Part shown: positions 48,289-58,059 of the stretch, piece after piece | Layout of the letters: each line of letters starts with the position of its first letter | Position numbering within the stretch: the first letter of the stretch is position 1 | Assembly: GCF_013294025.1 (NCBI RefSeq) | Contig: NZ_JABSNL010000002.1 | Coordinates: 372,001-436,000 of the forward strand | DNA from: Flavobacterium aeripolare | GTDB lineage: Bacteria > Bacteroidota > Bacteroidia > Flavobacteriales > Flavobacteriaceae | Length of the DNA stretch: 64,000 nucleotides | Reading direction: 5' to 3' | Program-made: the position numbers and the translations under genes | Notes under the pieces: model-generated | Databases searched by the model: none | Told to the model about the DNA's origin: nothing | The model's input: only the letters and a program-made list of their open reading frames with translations

Positions 48289-49146
48289 TTACTTAGTAAG
48301 TTCGTTAGTGTTTTTCTCAGCCTCGTCTCTTAATTTGTAAAAATCCATATTAAAAGAGTCTTTGAAATATTTTACTACAACTGCCTCTTTAGCTTTAATA
48401 TTAGCTACAGCTTTCTCATCTTCAATTCCATCTAAAATTGCTTGATATTCTGCTTTAGAGTTGATCAACATAGTTGCTGCCATTTCAGCAAAATCTTCAT
48501 TGATGTTAGATCTTGCATAGTCAGATATAAAACCTTCTTCATTAGCCACAGCCGTAGAGGTTGCATACCAGTTTGAGGTATATCCTGTAGGCGTTATTTT
48601 AGCCAAGGTCTTTTCGTCAAATGGTTTAGTTTGGTTCAAGATGTGAATATATTCGTGTTGAATCGTTTTTATAAATCGCTTTACATTTTCACGGTCTGTT
48701 TTGTCTACTTTGTCTGTTTCAAATAAAGTTATTCTTTGTCCTGCATCTGCAAGTCCTAACGTAATAGTACCAGTCGTATTTAAGTTAATACCACCAACTA
48801 AAACAAACTCTCTTGGTGCAATTATTTTCACAAAATCTGGTCCTCCAATGGTAGCATAACTTTGCAACCAAATTTTTTGTACAATTTCTAAAGCTGGTTG
48901 AACTTTTGTCAGTGTAGGTGGAAACAAATAGCGATTATTATCAACTACATTTTGGTCCCATTTATATTGTACATTGATGTTATAAGGAGTTAAGAAATTA
49001 GTATCTATCCAGTTGTCTAAAGGTGAGTTAACAGCAGGAGTTGTGTCTAAAATACTCTCTTTAAGAGGTTCATCATTTGCGCAAGCTCCTAGAAGTAATA
49101 CTGAAGAGAGCACAAGCAAATTTTTATATAATTTATATTTTGTCAT
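48289..49146 (-). CDS. zinc metallohydrolase-like lipoprotein linked to SusC/SusD
   Basis: The protein has 285 residues with lipobox LGAC (C22). The zinc motif HEYIH (164-168) lies in VKRFIKTIQHEYIHILNQ, and a downstream acidic cluster NEDFAEMAA (about 216-224) may give the third ligand. This agrees with the family described as substrate-import-associated zinc metallohydrolase lipoproteins. It probably acts at the cell surface on the imported compound, perhaps a peptide. The order SusC, SusD, this gene, DUF4302 gene supports the role. Confidence 0.9.
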   Translation of the reverse strand: MTKYKLYKNLLVLSSVLLLGACANDEPLKESILDTTPAVNSPLDNWIDTNFLTPYNINVQYKWDQNVVDNNRYLFPPTLTKVQPALEIVQKIWLQSYATIGGPDFVKIIAPREFVLVGGINLNTTGTITLGLADAGQRITLFETDKVDKTDRENVKRFIKTIQHEYIHILNQTKPFDEKTLAKITPTGYTSNWYATSTAVANEEGFISDYARSNINEDFAEMAATMLINSKAEYQAILDGIEDEKAVANIKAKEAVVVKYFKDSFNMDFYKLRDEAEKNTNELTK

Positions 49147-49158
49147 TTCGGTTAAGTT

Positions 49159-50637
49159 TTAGCGTGGGTTTTTTTCTACTCCAGTATTTGTAACGTGTAA
49201 TGGTATTTGTACCGCTTTACGTACATCGTCTTTAGCTAGAACATTGTCTGGCTGATTGTATGATTTATGCGTTATAGATAGTGCAAATCGCTTGATGTCT
49301 AACCATCTCAAACCTTCATGTGCAAATTCTCTTCTTCTCATTTCAGCAACTGCTTTAACATATGATGTTTGAACAGCTGTCATGCTGTAGAAAGGAGTGT
49401 ACTCATTAGCAATCACTGGATATTTAGCTACGATTTTTGCCTCTGATACTTTATCTGTAGCAGGATTGTAGCCTGTTATTCTTTGTGATAGGAAGTAATC
49501 GATTTCTTCGTTAGCAATAGCTAGTTGATTTGTCATGATGTGTGCTTCAATTCTGTTTAAGAATAACTCATCATTTGATAAAAGTACTAAGGCGTCAAAA
49601 GGTTGACCAATACCTGCATTTACATTTGTATATCTAAAATACTCTACAAACTTGGGAACAAAAATGGTGATTTGACCATTATAAGATAATGGACGATATA
49701 AATATCCTTTGTTAGCTAAATTTGTTGCATTACCAAAGAGTACATCTCTATCTGCACCAGTCATTTGAAATCTGTTGCTGCTGAAAGTTCTTGAATAAGT
49801 TGATGATGCAGAAGCAATTAATAAATTAGTGTTTTCACTTTCTTGTGAATATTTACGCTGACCTGTATTAAAATCTAAATCTAAATAAGACTGATAATCT
49901 CTTAATTCTCCTACTGGTTTATTACCTAAAGCATTAGAAACAGCGATTACTTTGTCCCATTTACCTATAACACCGTAGAAACGGCTAGCAAATGAATTAG
50001 CAGCTGCTACGTTAAAGTGAAATTTTGGTTGTGCATAGTCATTATTAACATACTTCAAGCCTTCTTCTACATCTGCCTCAATGTAATTGTAAACTTCCTC
50101 GATAGTATTTCTTTTGTATACCTTAAGTAATTTTGTCTCAGGAGATAAAACGTAAGGAATACCTAATTCAGACTTAGCTGTTGCTGGGTCATATCTTTGA
50201 GAGAATAGAGATACTAACATATAATGTGCGTATGCTCTAGCTAATAATGCTTCCCCTTTTTGCGGTTGTAAATTTGCAGGGTTTCCTAGCTTCTCGATAG
50301 CATCCAGTGCTTGATTAGCATGAGCAATTGCACTGTAGCATGCGTCCCAATAAGATGATGGTGAGTCTTGTTGTATTTCTATTTGTACTTCCCAGTTGTA
50401 GTCTAATGAGTTTTGAACATTGGTAAGTGTTAAATCACCACTGTCAAATACATTGTCTGACATAGTCTCTGCAAACAACATATAGTTTGCTTGAGGATAT
50501 GCTTCTACAAGAATTTCTGATATTTTTTCTGGACTATCTAGTTGTGTTCTATTATCTGGAATTTCAGATAAGAAATCGTCACAACTAGTAAGACTTAAAA
50601 CTACAAGTAGTGATAAGGTTATATTTATTTTTCTCAT
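49159..50637 (-). CDS. SusD/RagB family outer-membrane lipoprotein
   Basis: This 492-residue lipoprotein has lipobox LTSC (C19) with the sequence DDFLSEIPDNRTQL. The helical TPR-rich fold shows in YSAIAHANQALDAIEKLG and GEALLARAYAHYMLVSLFSQ, and the C-terminal end has EMRRREFAHEGLRWLDIKRF, a SusD hallmark. It is the lid that captures substrate over the SusC channel encoded 11 bases upstream. The substrate is unknown; no glycoside hydrolase gene is present, which speaks against a glycan. Confidence 0.95.
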   Translation of the reverse strand: MRKINITLSLLVVLSLTSCDDFLSEIPDNRTQLDSPEKISEILVEAYPQANYMLFAETMSDNVFDSGDLTLTNVQNSLDYNWEVQIEIQQDSPSSYWDACYSAIAHANQALDAIEKLGNPANLQPQKGEALLARAYAHYMLVSLFSQRYDPATAKSELGIPYVLSPETKLLKVYKRNTIEEVYNYIEADVEEGLKYVNNDYAQPKFHFNVAAANSFASRFYGVIGKWDKVIAVSNALGNKPVGELRDYQSYLDLDFNTGQRKYSQESENTNLLIASASSTYSRTFSSNRFQMTGADRDVLFGNATNLANKGYLYRPLSYNGQITIFVPKFVEYFRYTNVNAGIGQPFDALVLLSNDELFLNRIEAHIMTNQLAIANEEIDYFLSQRITGYNPATDKVSEAKIVAKYPVIANEYTPFYSMTAVQTSYVKAVAEMRRREFAHEGLRWLDIKRFALSITHKSYNQPDNVLAKDDVRKAVQIPLHVTNTGVEKNPR

Positions 50638-50648
50638 GTCTTTTATAA

Positions 50649-53600
50649 TTAGAATGATACGTTAAGTGAGAATGTGTATTGGCTCGTGATAGGTTGAGAA
50701 ACTCCTCCAGTTCTATAGAACTCAGGATCTTGACCATTTAATTTTTTATCTGAATAGATTAACAATGGATTTGCTGTAGATGCTTTCATAGAAAATCTAC
50801 TTAATCCTATGCGTTTCTTAAAGTCAGAAGGAAATTCATAAGTTAATGACACATTTTTAAGACGTACAAATGATCCATCTGCAACGCGCTCATCTGAATA
50901 ATTGTAAGCGTTGTATGCTCTTACTAAACTTCTTCCGTCAGCTGCATAATTTGAGATTAATCTTTGATCAGCAATAACAGGAATATTAGTTAATGCTTCG
51001 TCACCTGGATTCAACCATCTGTTTGTGAATTCTTTTGTAAAAACAGTTAAATCATCGTAAGTTGAAGCGTAAATTGGGTTTAAACGAACCTTATTACCTC
51101 CCGAGGCAACTATAAAGATGTTTAAAGACCAGTTGTCATACGTAAATGTATTGCTTAAACCAGCTGATTTGTTTGGCTCAATTGATCCTTCATATTTCAA
51201 GTACTTAGTCACGTCCTCTGAATCTTGGAAATTAGCACCTGCAACATTGTCACTTTCTCCTTCTGGCATGATAAAAGTAGGAAGTCCTTGATTGTTTAAT
51301 CCAGTAAATTGGTAAGAGTACAATGCGTTTCTAGGGTGACCTATAGCATTTCCTCCAGTACCGTCAACTAGCCCTAAAACTGTAGGTACATTTGCTAGCT
51401 TAGTAATCTGTTGATCATAGATTGAGAAGTTAAAAGTAGTCGACCACTTTAGTCTCGAATTATTCAAGTTTTGAGTAGTTAAAGATAGTTCAAGACCTTT
51501 AGTTTCCATATCGGCATTGTTCCCTAACTTGAATTTTTGTCCACCAATTCCTGAAGTAGTTACTGCATCAACTAGATCAAAAGCTTTTCTGCTATAGATA
51601 TCTGTTGTTAATTGGATTCTGTTATTAAACAACCCTAAATCCAATCCTATGTTTGTTTCAAATTGTTTTTCCCATGTTAAGTCACCATTTTGAAGATCTT
51701 CAATACGAAGACCAGTTTCTCTATCATTAAGGTTTAAACGATCTGTAATAAAACTTTTGTAAATAGCTAGTGAGTTAGTAGCAGGACCAGCAGTTGCAGT
51801 CAAACCATAAGAACCTCTTAAGCTTAAGTTGCTTAATGCTGTTGCATTTTTCATGAAATCTTCTTCCATGATGTTCCACTTACCACTGACAGTGTAGGTA
51901 GGCAACCATCTTGATGACCCACTATTTCCTTGTCTGTTTGACCCATCATAACGTCCTGTGATAGATCCTGTATAACGACGGTCATATGTGTATCCTAATT
52001 TTGTAAAGAAACCTACAGTTCTTTCTCTCTCTTCAGTAAAAGCATAGTACGACTCTCCTCCATTGATTACTTTTTCTAGTAATCTAGGGTCAGTAAAAGC
52101 GGTTAATCCTCTATCGTATTGTAAACCGTAAGCAGTAAAATTACTACTGTTTCTGTCTACAGAACGCATTTCTTGTCCAAATAAAGCGTCTACTTCATGT
52201 TTGTCCTTAAATACATTTTTATAAGTAAAACTATTTCTAATATTGTACGAAGTCAAATCATTAGAGAATTTTCTCAAAATACCTCCATTTGGTAATACTG
52301 AAACTTTTGGAGCTGTTAAGTCATCTGGATTTTCGTATAAAAAGATGTTTTGATCTCTTACAATTGTAGTTTCTTGAGCATTATAAGCTCCTACGATATT
52401 AGATTGCTCAAGAATATTGTGCTCTCTAATAGTGTTAGCGTATCTCGCATTTGCTACAAAGTTGTACGTTAATTTAGGGCTAATTTTATATCCTAATTCA
52501 GCTTGAAAACGAATATCTTTTACTTTGATATCCATATAATTGTTTTTCAACTCTTCAACAATGTTAAGCGGAGCCCAGTTGTTTCTATAGTACTCGTAGT
52601 TTCCGTTATCATCATAAGGTCTTAACGCTCTGTTTGTATTTAAGACGTAGCTAAAAGGGTTGATGTCAAAATCTCTAGTTGTGCTACCGTTCACACCATC
52701 TCTTAAACTATCGTAACTACCAGGAGCTTGTTGATCTCTTATAGATGCTTGTGTCGATACACCTACTGTTAACTTATCGTTGATATAAAAAGTATTCTTA
52801 ATGTTAGATGTCAATTGGTTTACTTTATCAGCTGTAGTCCATCCTGGATCGCTATAAAATCCGAGTGAAGCATAATAGCCATTGTTTTTACCTCCACCAG
52901 AAAAACTCAAAGAGTGATTTTGTGTAATAGATGGTCTAAATAATGTTTTAAACCAGTCAGTGTTAGCTAGTTCGTATTTCTGTAAAAATGCGTTTCTTCC
53001 AGCTTCATCATTTCTCACACCAAATTTTCCATTTGTAGTGTCATAGGTGTTGATTGCATTTGCAAGGATGTTATAAACACCACCGTAACGGCCCTGAGCT
53101 GTTGTAGGTAATCCTAAGAATCCTTTTGCTTCAATTTCTTTTAATATTCCCATTGTTTCTTGAGAATTTAAAATATCGTATTGATTGTAACTAGGCACAA
53201 GACGTGCTGTTTGCTCAAGTGAATAAGTAACTGATAAAGGTGATTCACGTCTACCTTGTTTTGTAGTCACTACCACAACACCATTTAATGATCTTGATCC
53301 GTAGATTGAAGTTGCCGAAGCATCTTTCAAGATTTCGATACTCAATACATCATTTGGATTTAATCCAGCGATTGACGAACTTAAAAGTGTTTCAGAGTTT
53401 CCTGATGCTAAATCAGCAAAAGATAAATTCACGATGTCTTCTTGTACGATTCCATCGATTACCCATAATGGTTTTGTATCTCCAAAGATTGAAGAAGATC
53501 CACGAACGGTAATTTTAGGAGCTGTACCAAAAGTTCCTGTTACGTTTTGAACAGTAACACCGGCAGCTTTACCTTCGATCATTCTACTAATATCTACCAC

Positions 53601-54362
53601 ACCTTCAACAAGTAAATCTTTCTCAGAGATTCTACTAATCGCACCTGTAAATGTTCTTTTAGATGTTTTTTCATATCCTGTAGTAATGACAACTTCGTTA
53701 AGCGTTTGTCCTGACTCGTTTAAAACGATCGTCATAGGTGTTGCTTTTACAGTAGCTTCTACTGTTTTCATACCTATATAAGTAACAACAATCATTGTGC
53801 TATTTGCAGGCATGTTAATGCTAAAGTTACCGTCCATGTCAGTAAGTACAGCCACTTTAGTTCCTTTTGCCATAACTGTAGCTCCAGGAAGTGGATTTCC
53901 TGTTTCGTCAAGAACTCTACCAGTTACGGTAGCAACCATGAAAGATGTGCTTACAGTATTTGTAGGTAAAAATGCAACTATTTTGTCGTCTAGTTGCGGT
54001 GCTTTATTTTGTAAAACGATTTGATTGCTAATTTCAGAAAAAGCAATGTTTAAAGGTTTTAAAATGTTAGCTAATATAGAAGCTAATGACTCGTCATTTG
54101 CACTATAGCTTACTCTTTGGTCTAACTGACTAATTCTAGAGTTGTATGAAAATTTAACTTTTGCTGATTTCTCAAGTTTGTTAAGAGCATTAGATAAAGT
54201 TAAGTTTTCAAGTTCTAAAGTTACTTTAGTGTCCAGTTTCTTTTGACCATTAACGCTATTTGCCATTGTAACTGTTGAAAACACAAAGGCCAGCAGGAGT
54301 TGGAATAGGGTTATTTTCATGATTCGAAAGAGTAATCGTTGTTTAACAACAGGTTTTTTCAT
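50649..54362 (-). CDS. SusC/RagA TonB-dependent transporter with STN signalling domain
   Basis: This 1237-residue outer-membrane transporter has, in order, a signal sequence (to about NSVNGQ, residue 40), an STN domain (about 48-120, ALNKLEKSAKVKFSYNS), a carboxypeptidase-regulatory-like domain (about 142-205, GRVLDETGNPLPGATV), a TonB plug (about 220-370, VITTGYEKTSKRTFTGAI, TVRGSSSIFGD) and a 22-strand barrel ending TSQYTFSLNVSF. The STN domain contacts FecR encoded upstream, so this is a signalling transporter. ATG 54362 gives a long but normal N-region. Confidence 0.95.
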   Translation of the reverse strand: MKKPVVKQRLLFRIMKITLFQLLLAFVFSTVTMANSVNGQKKLDTKVTLELENLTLSNALNKLEKSAKVKFSYNSRISQLDQRVSYSANDESLASILANILKPLNIAFSEISNQIVLQNKAPQLDDKIVAFLPTNTVSTSFMVATVTGRVLDETGNPLPGATVMAKGTKVAVLTDMDGNFSINMPANSTMIVVTYIGMKTVEATVKATPMTIVLNESGQTLNEVVITTGYEKTSKRTFTGAISRISEKDLLVEGVVDISRMIEGKAAGVTVQNVTGTFGTAPKITVRGSSSIFGDTKPLWVIDGIVQEDIVNLSFADLASGNSETLLSSSIAGLNPNDVLSIEILKDASATSIYGSRSLNGVVVVTTKQGRRESPLSVTYSLEQTARLVPSYNQYDILNSQETMGILKEIEAKGFLGLPTTAQGRYGGVYNILANAINTYDTTNGKFGVRNDEAGRNAFLQKYELANTDWFKTLFRPSITQNHSLSFSGGGKNNGYYASLGFYSDPGWTTADKVNQLTSNIKNTFYINDKLTVGVSTQASIRDQQAPGSYDSLRDGVNGSTTRDFDINPFSYVLNTNRALRPYDDNGNYEYYRNNWAPLNIVEELKNNYMDIKVKDIRFQAELGYKISPKLTYNFVANARYANTIREHNILEQSNIVGAYNAQETTIVRDQNIFLYENPDDLTAPKVSVLPNGGILRKFSNDLTSYNIRNSFTYKNVFKDKHEVDALFGQEMRSVDRNSSNFTAYGLQYDRGLTAFTDPRLLEKVINGGESYYAFTEERERTVGFFTKLGYTYDRRYTGSITGRYDGSNRQGNSGSSRWLPTYTVSGKWNIMEEDFMKNATALSNLSLRGSYGLTATAGPATNSLAIYKSFITDRLNLNDRETGLRIEDLQNGDLTWEKQFETNIGLDLGLFNNRIQLTTDIYSRKAFDLVDAVTTSGIGGQKFKLGNNADMETKGLELSLTTQNLNNSRLKWSTTFNFSIYDQQITKLANVPTVLGLVDGTGGNAIGHPRNALYSYQFTGLNNQGLPTFIMPEGESDNVAGANFQDSEDVTKYLKYEGSIEPNKSAGLSNTFTYDNWSLNIFIVASGGNKVRLNPIYASTYDDLTVFTKEFTNRWLNPGDEALTNIPVIADQRLISNYAADGRSLVRAYNAYNYSDERVADGSFVRLKNVSLTYEFPSDFKKRIGLSRFSMKASTANPLLIYSDKKLNGQDPEFYRTGGVSQPITSQYTFSLNVSF

Positions 54363-54450
54363 AATTTTGGTTTGTTTTAATTAGTACTTCTAAAGGGTAT
54401 TGTCGAAACATCACAAATTGTTTTTTACAGAAAACAATTTGATTTCATTC

Positions 54451-54491
54451 AAACGTCGATAATGTTACAGCATTATCGGCGTTTTTTTTTT
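54451..54491 (+). terminator. hairpin with T run oriented against the operon
   Basis: AAACGTCGATAATG, loop TTACAG, CATTATCGGCGTTT (one G-T pair), followed by about ten T on the plus strand. The genes on both sides run leftward, so as a terminator it would stop antisense RNA; leftward it is only a hairpin in the susC leader. Confidence 0.6.
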
Positions 54492-54509
54492 AATTTTTCA
54501 TGAGGTTAT

Positions 54510-55622
54510 TTATAATTCGCAACCATCAGAAGTGATGATCACCTGGTTGCCATTCATTTCATAACTCGTATTATTTCCTAATGCCTTGCAGATAATCTTC
54601 AATTTTTCTGGCAATGGCATGTCATTGAGAGAACTAGTCAAGTGACATTCTTTCATTTTTACTTTTGGATAAGCTATATTAATTAAATAGGCTTGCTCTA
54701 ATGTTTTAAAAATTTGACTCACTGGGATGTCGCTAAAATCAAAACTTAATTGTTCTATATTGCTTAAAGAACCTATCAAGGCTTCGTCTTTTGTGATGTC
54801 GGTTATTTTTTTAAATTTTAAATCTTTTCTTGTAAAACGAACTGCCTCATTAGGAAGTAAAGTAATATCTTCGTCTTTTGAGGACGGCATGATACTTTGA
54901 TTCGATTCAATTTTAACTTTTCCGGTACGAACGAGTACTTCAATATTAGGTTTATTAGCGTAAGCGCTAATTTTAAAACTTGTTCCAAGGACACGAGTTA
55001 CGATTTCGTTAGCGTAGACTAAAAAAGGTTTCTTTGGGTTTTTACTTATCTCAAAGAAAGCTTCACCTGATAAGTACACGCTACGTTCTGAACCTGTAAA
55101 TATTTTAGGGTAACTCAATTTACTTTTAGGCTGTAATAAAACAGAACTTCCGTCAGATAGTGTGATCGTTTGTGCTTTACTAGAGTTGTTAGTTTGTTCT
55201 ACTAATCCTTCATAGTTTTCATCTAGAAGCTCGTTGTACACTTTTTGATCGTTCATAGGAAGAAAGAAATGGCTAAAGGTCCAAGTAGCGAGTAATCCAA
55301 AAACCAAAACTGCCGCTATAGACCTAAGCCAATTGCTATTCCATAAGTTAAGTACTTTTTTGTTGGTAGCGTTTTCACGCTGTTCTATTTTACTCCAAGT
55401 GGCATGTAATGCTGTTTGGATGGTGGTAGTAGTAAAGTTAGGTTTTGGAGTTCTAGTAGCTAGTATCCATAGACGAGCATCTTGAACGAGTTTAGCTCTG
55501 GTCGCAGTTTCTAATGTCCATTCTTCCCAATTGTCCTGATCTACGTTTGAACGTATCCAGGTCTGGAAAGAAGCATCTGCTAAGAAGTCTTCAACTTCGG
55601 TATAATGATCGCGTATTTGCAT
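54510..55622 (-). CDS. FecR-type anti-sigma factor
   Basis: This 370-residue protein has an N-terminal cytoplasmic part (about 1-95), a single membrane segment (about 100-122, LRSIAAVLVFGLLATW), then a periplasmic FecR domain (about 140-240, ITLSDGSSVLLQPKSKL, SERSVYLSGEAFFEISKN). A C-terminal DUF4974/STN-contact domain follows (about 290-370, LSFDFSDIPVSQIFKTLEQ). It holds the ECF sigma factor encoded upstream until SusC signals substrate. Confidence 0.92.
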   Translation of the reverse strand: MQIRDHYTEVEDFLADASFQTWIRSNVDQDNWEEWTLETATRAKLVQDARLWILATRTPKPNFTTTTIQTALHATWSKIEQRENATNKKVLNLWNSNWLRSIAAVLVFGLLATWTFSHFFLPMNDQKVYNELLDENYEGLVEQTNNSSKAQTITLSDGSSVLLQPKSKLSYPKIFTGSERSVYLSGEAFFEISKNPKKPFLVYANEIVTRVLGTSFKISAYANKPNIEVLVRTGKVKIESNQSIMPSSKDEDITLLPNEAVRFTRKDLKFKKITDITKDEALIGSLSNIEQLSFDFSDIPVSQIFKTLEQAYLINIAYPKVKMKECHLTSSLNDMPLPEKLKIICKALGNNTSYEMNGNQVIITSDGCEL

Positions 55623-55712
55623 TTAAATATAAGATTACATATACATAAAGGACGCTTTCTTTGTTATATACTCACTAAATTATGATTATTTTTTATTTTT
55701 TTTAATAAAATA

Positions 55713-56324
55713 TTATAATATAGCTGTTGATAGTAGTAGGAGTGCGGTTAGGCTGATGTTCCAGTCCTTTCTTAAATTGAGAACTGCACGGTGTAGTAGG
55801 TTGTTTGCTGATTGATAATTTACATCAAGCATTTCTGCAATTTGCTCTACGCTCAAACCTTGATTGTACCTTAAATACAATGCTTCCTTTTGCCTTGAGG
55901 GCAATAAATTGATTAACTTATTTAATTGATATACTTTATCAGCTGTAACTTCATCATTTATTAACTGGTGTTCGATAGAAAAATCAAATAAGAAGTTGAC
56001 AACATCTGTAGATGCTACTTTATTAAAGATGCGATCTCTTTCTTGTAATCTTGAAATCCTCTTACGTACACTTGAGAGTAGATATGCTTTTACATTTGTG
56101 GTCTCTCCTAACTTGTTCTTGTAAAGCCAAACATCAGCAAATACATCTTGAACACAGTCTTCAATTTTGTCACTGTCGTTAGAGAACGAATTACCATATC
56201 TAATTAAATGTTCATAATGTCGTTCAAATAACATCGAGAAAGCTTTTTCATCTCCTGCTTTTAAGTCAATCCATAATTGAGTGTCGTCAAGTATAGGGGT
56301 ACTAGTTTTTTGGTTAGTATGCAA
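55713..56324 (-). CDS. ECF sigma-70 factor of the SusC/SusD locus
   Basis: The protein has 203 residues from TTG 56324. Region 2 is visible in DEKAFSMLFERHYEHLIRY, KIEDCVQDVFADVWLYKN and NVKAYLLSSVRKRIS, and region 4 in LINLLPSRQKEALYLRYNQG and SVEQIAEMLDVNYQSANNLL. The only ATG in frame, at 56450, would add 42 Lys/Asn/Ile-rich residues with no family likeness, so I prefer the TTG, which gives normal length. It starts the sigma, FecR, SusC, SusD order typical of trans-envelope signalling. The start remains uncertain. Confidence 0.85.
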   Translation of the reverse strand: MHTNQKTSTPILDDTQLWIDLKAGDEKAFSMLFERHYEHLIRYGNSFSNDSDKIEDCVQDVFADVWLYKNKLGETTNVKAYLLSSVRKRISRLQERDRIFNKVASTDVVNFLFDFSIEHQLINDEVTADKVYQLNKLINLLPSRQKEALYLRYNQGLSVEQIAEMLDVNYQSANNLLHRAVLNLRKDWNISLTALLLLSTAIL

Positions 56325-56670
56325 AATGGTGGTGGTTTTGTATATTAAGGTTTTGTTAAGGTTTGTAATTTTACGTATAATAATATAGATACACAAATTA
56401 AAATTATACTTGTAAGACTTATTAGTTTTTTTATGAATATAGCTTGGCATTATTCAAAAATTACAAAGAATAGTCCGTTTGAATTGCAGAATTCGCAATA
56501 GATAATTTCTTACATCCTGTGTGGTGAATTGGTGATTTTTATTATATTCAGAAAGAATCTGTTTTAAAACTGGATTATGTGTATTTCTCTTTCCTTTAGA
56601 GCTTTTTGAGGTTAAATTATTTCGCTGTTTAAGTAAAATAGTTGAATTTTAATAAAAAAAAATACCTCCA
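56325..56670. other. intergenic region between divergent sigma-factor and transporter genes
   Basis: These 346 AT-rich bases separate two divergent genes. TTAATTTG on the minus strand (about 56393-56400) is one base off TAnnTTTG and could serve the sigma gene. No hairpin, repeat or open frame with a start is seen apart from the extended sigma frame. Confidence 0.4.
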
Positions 56671-57954
56671 ATGAATGAAAATACGCATAGCCCTAAGAAG
56701 AATTCTCTCAAGCATGTTTTGTTTGGAAGTCTTATAGGAACAACGATAGAGTTTTTTGACTTTTATATTTACGCAAATGCTGCCGTACTAGTATTTCCGC
56801 AATTGTTTTTTCCATCTGCAGATAGTACTAATTCTACTTTACTCTCTCTTGCAACCTTTTCTATAGCTTTTCTATCAAGACCGCTAGGTTCTGCCGTTTT
56901 TGGACATTATGGTGATAAAATAGGACGGAAGACGACGCTAGTTATAGCACTTCTTACGATGGGGATTTCGACAGTTTGTATTGGGTTCTTACCTAGTTAC
57001 GCGAGTATTGGTATTGCCGCTCCTTTACTGTTAATGCTTTGTCGATTCGGACAGGGTGTTGGTTTAGGAGGAGAGTGGGGCGGAGCCGTTTTACTCGCGA
57101 TTGAAAATGCACCTCCTCATAAAAGAGCATGGTACGGAATGTTTCCTCAGTTAGGAGCGCCCATAGGTTTGTTATTATCGGGAGGTGTTTTTTTACTTCT
57201 AACGGATACCATGACTGCTGAAGCATTTATTGATTATGGATGGAGAATACCATTTATAGCTAGTTCGTTGCTTGTTCTGGTAGGGTTTTACATTCGATTA
57301 AATATTACAGAAACTCCAGCATTCGAAAATGCAAAAGAAGAAAAAACCGAAAACAAAGTTCCTTTCTTGACATTGATTAAGTTTTATAAAAATCAATTGA
57401 TATTTGGTACACTAGCAGCTATGACTACGTTTTTGTTCTTCTATTTAATGACCGTTTTTACCTTAAGTTGGGCGACATCTGATTTAGATTACAGTAAAAG
57501 AGATTTTCTTTTAATGCAGTTATTTTCTGTTTTGTTTTTTGCACTTTTTATTCCTCTTTCAGCTTTAATTGCTGATAAAATAGGACGTAGAAAAACACTA
57601 ATTTATGTAACTGTAGCTATTGCTTTGTTTGGGTTTCTGTTTTCTACGGCAATGAACAGCGGAAATCCTATTGTGGTAACCTTGTTTTTATGTGTAGGGA
57701 TGAGCTTAATGGGGTGCACCTATGGACCTCTAGGTACTTTTTTATCTGAATTATTTCCTACTACTGTGCGCTACTCAGGCACGTCGCTAGCTTTTAATAT
57801 GTCAGGAATCATTGGTGCTGCATTTGCTCCTATGGCAGCGATATGGTTAGCCACAAATTATAGTCTTACTTATGTAGGTTTTTATCTCTCTGTAGCAGCA
57901 ATTGTCTCTGTAATTGCACTACTTGTAATTAGTAAAAAGGAACATAAATTTTAA
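56671..57954 (+). CDS. MFS transporter of the metabolite:H+ symporter (MHS) type
   Basis: This 427-residue protein has 12 hydrophobic segments. IGTTIEFFDFYIYANAAVLV, FGHYGDKIGRKTTLV, RFGQGVGLGGEWGGAVL and LIADKIGRRKTLIY are the MHS subgroup signatures (ProP, ShiA, KgtP, YhjE). It takes up an organic solute with protons; the closest text is YhjE/ShiA-like, but the substrate cannot be told. It is divergent from the sigma factor, and the radical SAM gene follows about 105 bases later. Confidence 0.9.
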   Translation: MNENTHSPKKNSLKHVLFGSLIGTTIEFFDFYIYANAAVLVFPQLFFPSADSTNSTLLSLATFSIAFLSRPLGSAVFGHYGDKIGRKTTLVIALLTMGISTVCIGFLPSYASIGIAAPLLLMLCRFGQGVGLGGEWGGAVLLAIENAPPHKRAWYGMFPQLGAPIGLLLSGGVFLLLTDTMTAEAFIDYGWRIPFIASSLLVLVGFYIRLNITETPAFENAKEEKTENKVPFLTLIKFYKNQLIFGTLAAMTTFLFFYLMTVFTLSWATSDLDYSKRDFLLMQLFSVLFFALFIPLSALIADKIGRRKTLIYVTVAIALFGFLFSTAMNSGNPIVVTLFLCVGMSLMGCTYGPLGTFLSELFPTTVRYSGTSLAFNMSGIIGAAFAPMAAIWLATNYSLTYVGFYLSVAAIVSVIALLVISKKEHKF

Positions 57955-58035
57955 GACATTTATTCGAAAATCAGGTTTCTAAATAGATTTTTTTTTAAAG
58001 AGCTAACTTTTCTATGAATACGAAGTAATATCACT

Positions 58036-58043
58036 TATTTTTG
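58036..58043 (+). promoter_or_regulatory. -7 box (TATTTTTG) of the radical SAM gene
   Basis: A perfect TAnnTTTG 16 bases before the TTG start at 58060. It supports that start. Confidence 0.5.
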
Positions 58044-58059
58044 CAGAAAAATATCTCTT

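Noticed and set aside
56325..56450. N-terminal 42 residues of the ECF sigma frame from ATG 56450
   Set aside because: They are Lys/Asn/Ile-rich, lack sigma-factor likeness and would make the protein too long. Not fully excluded, since it is the only ATG.
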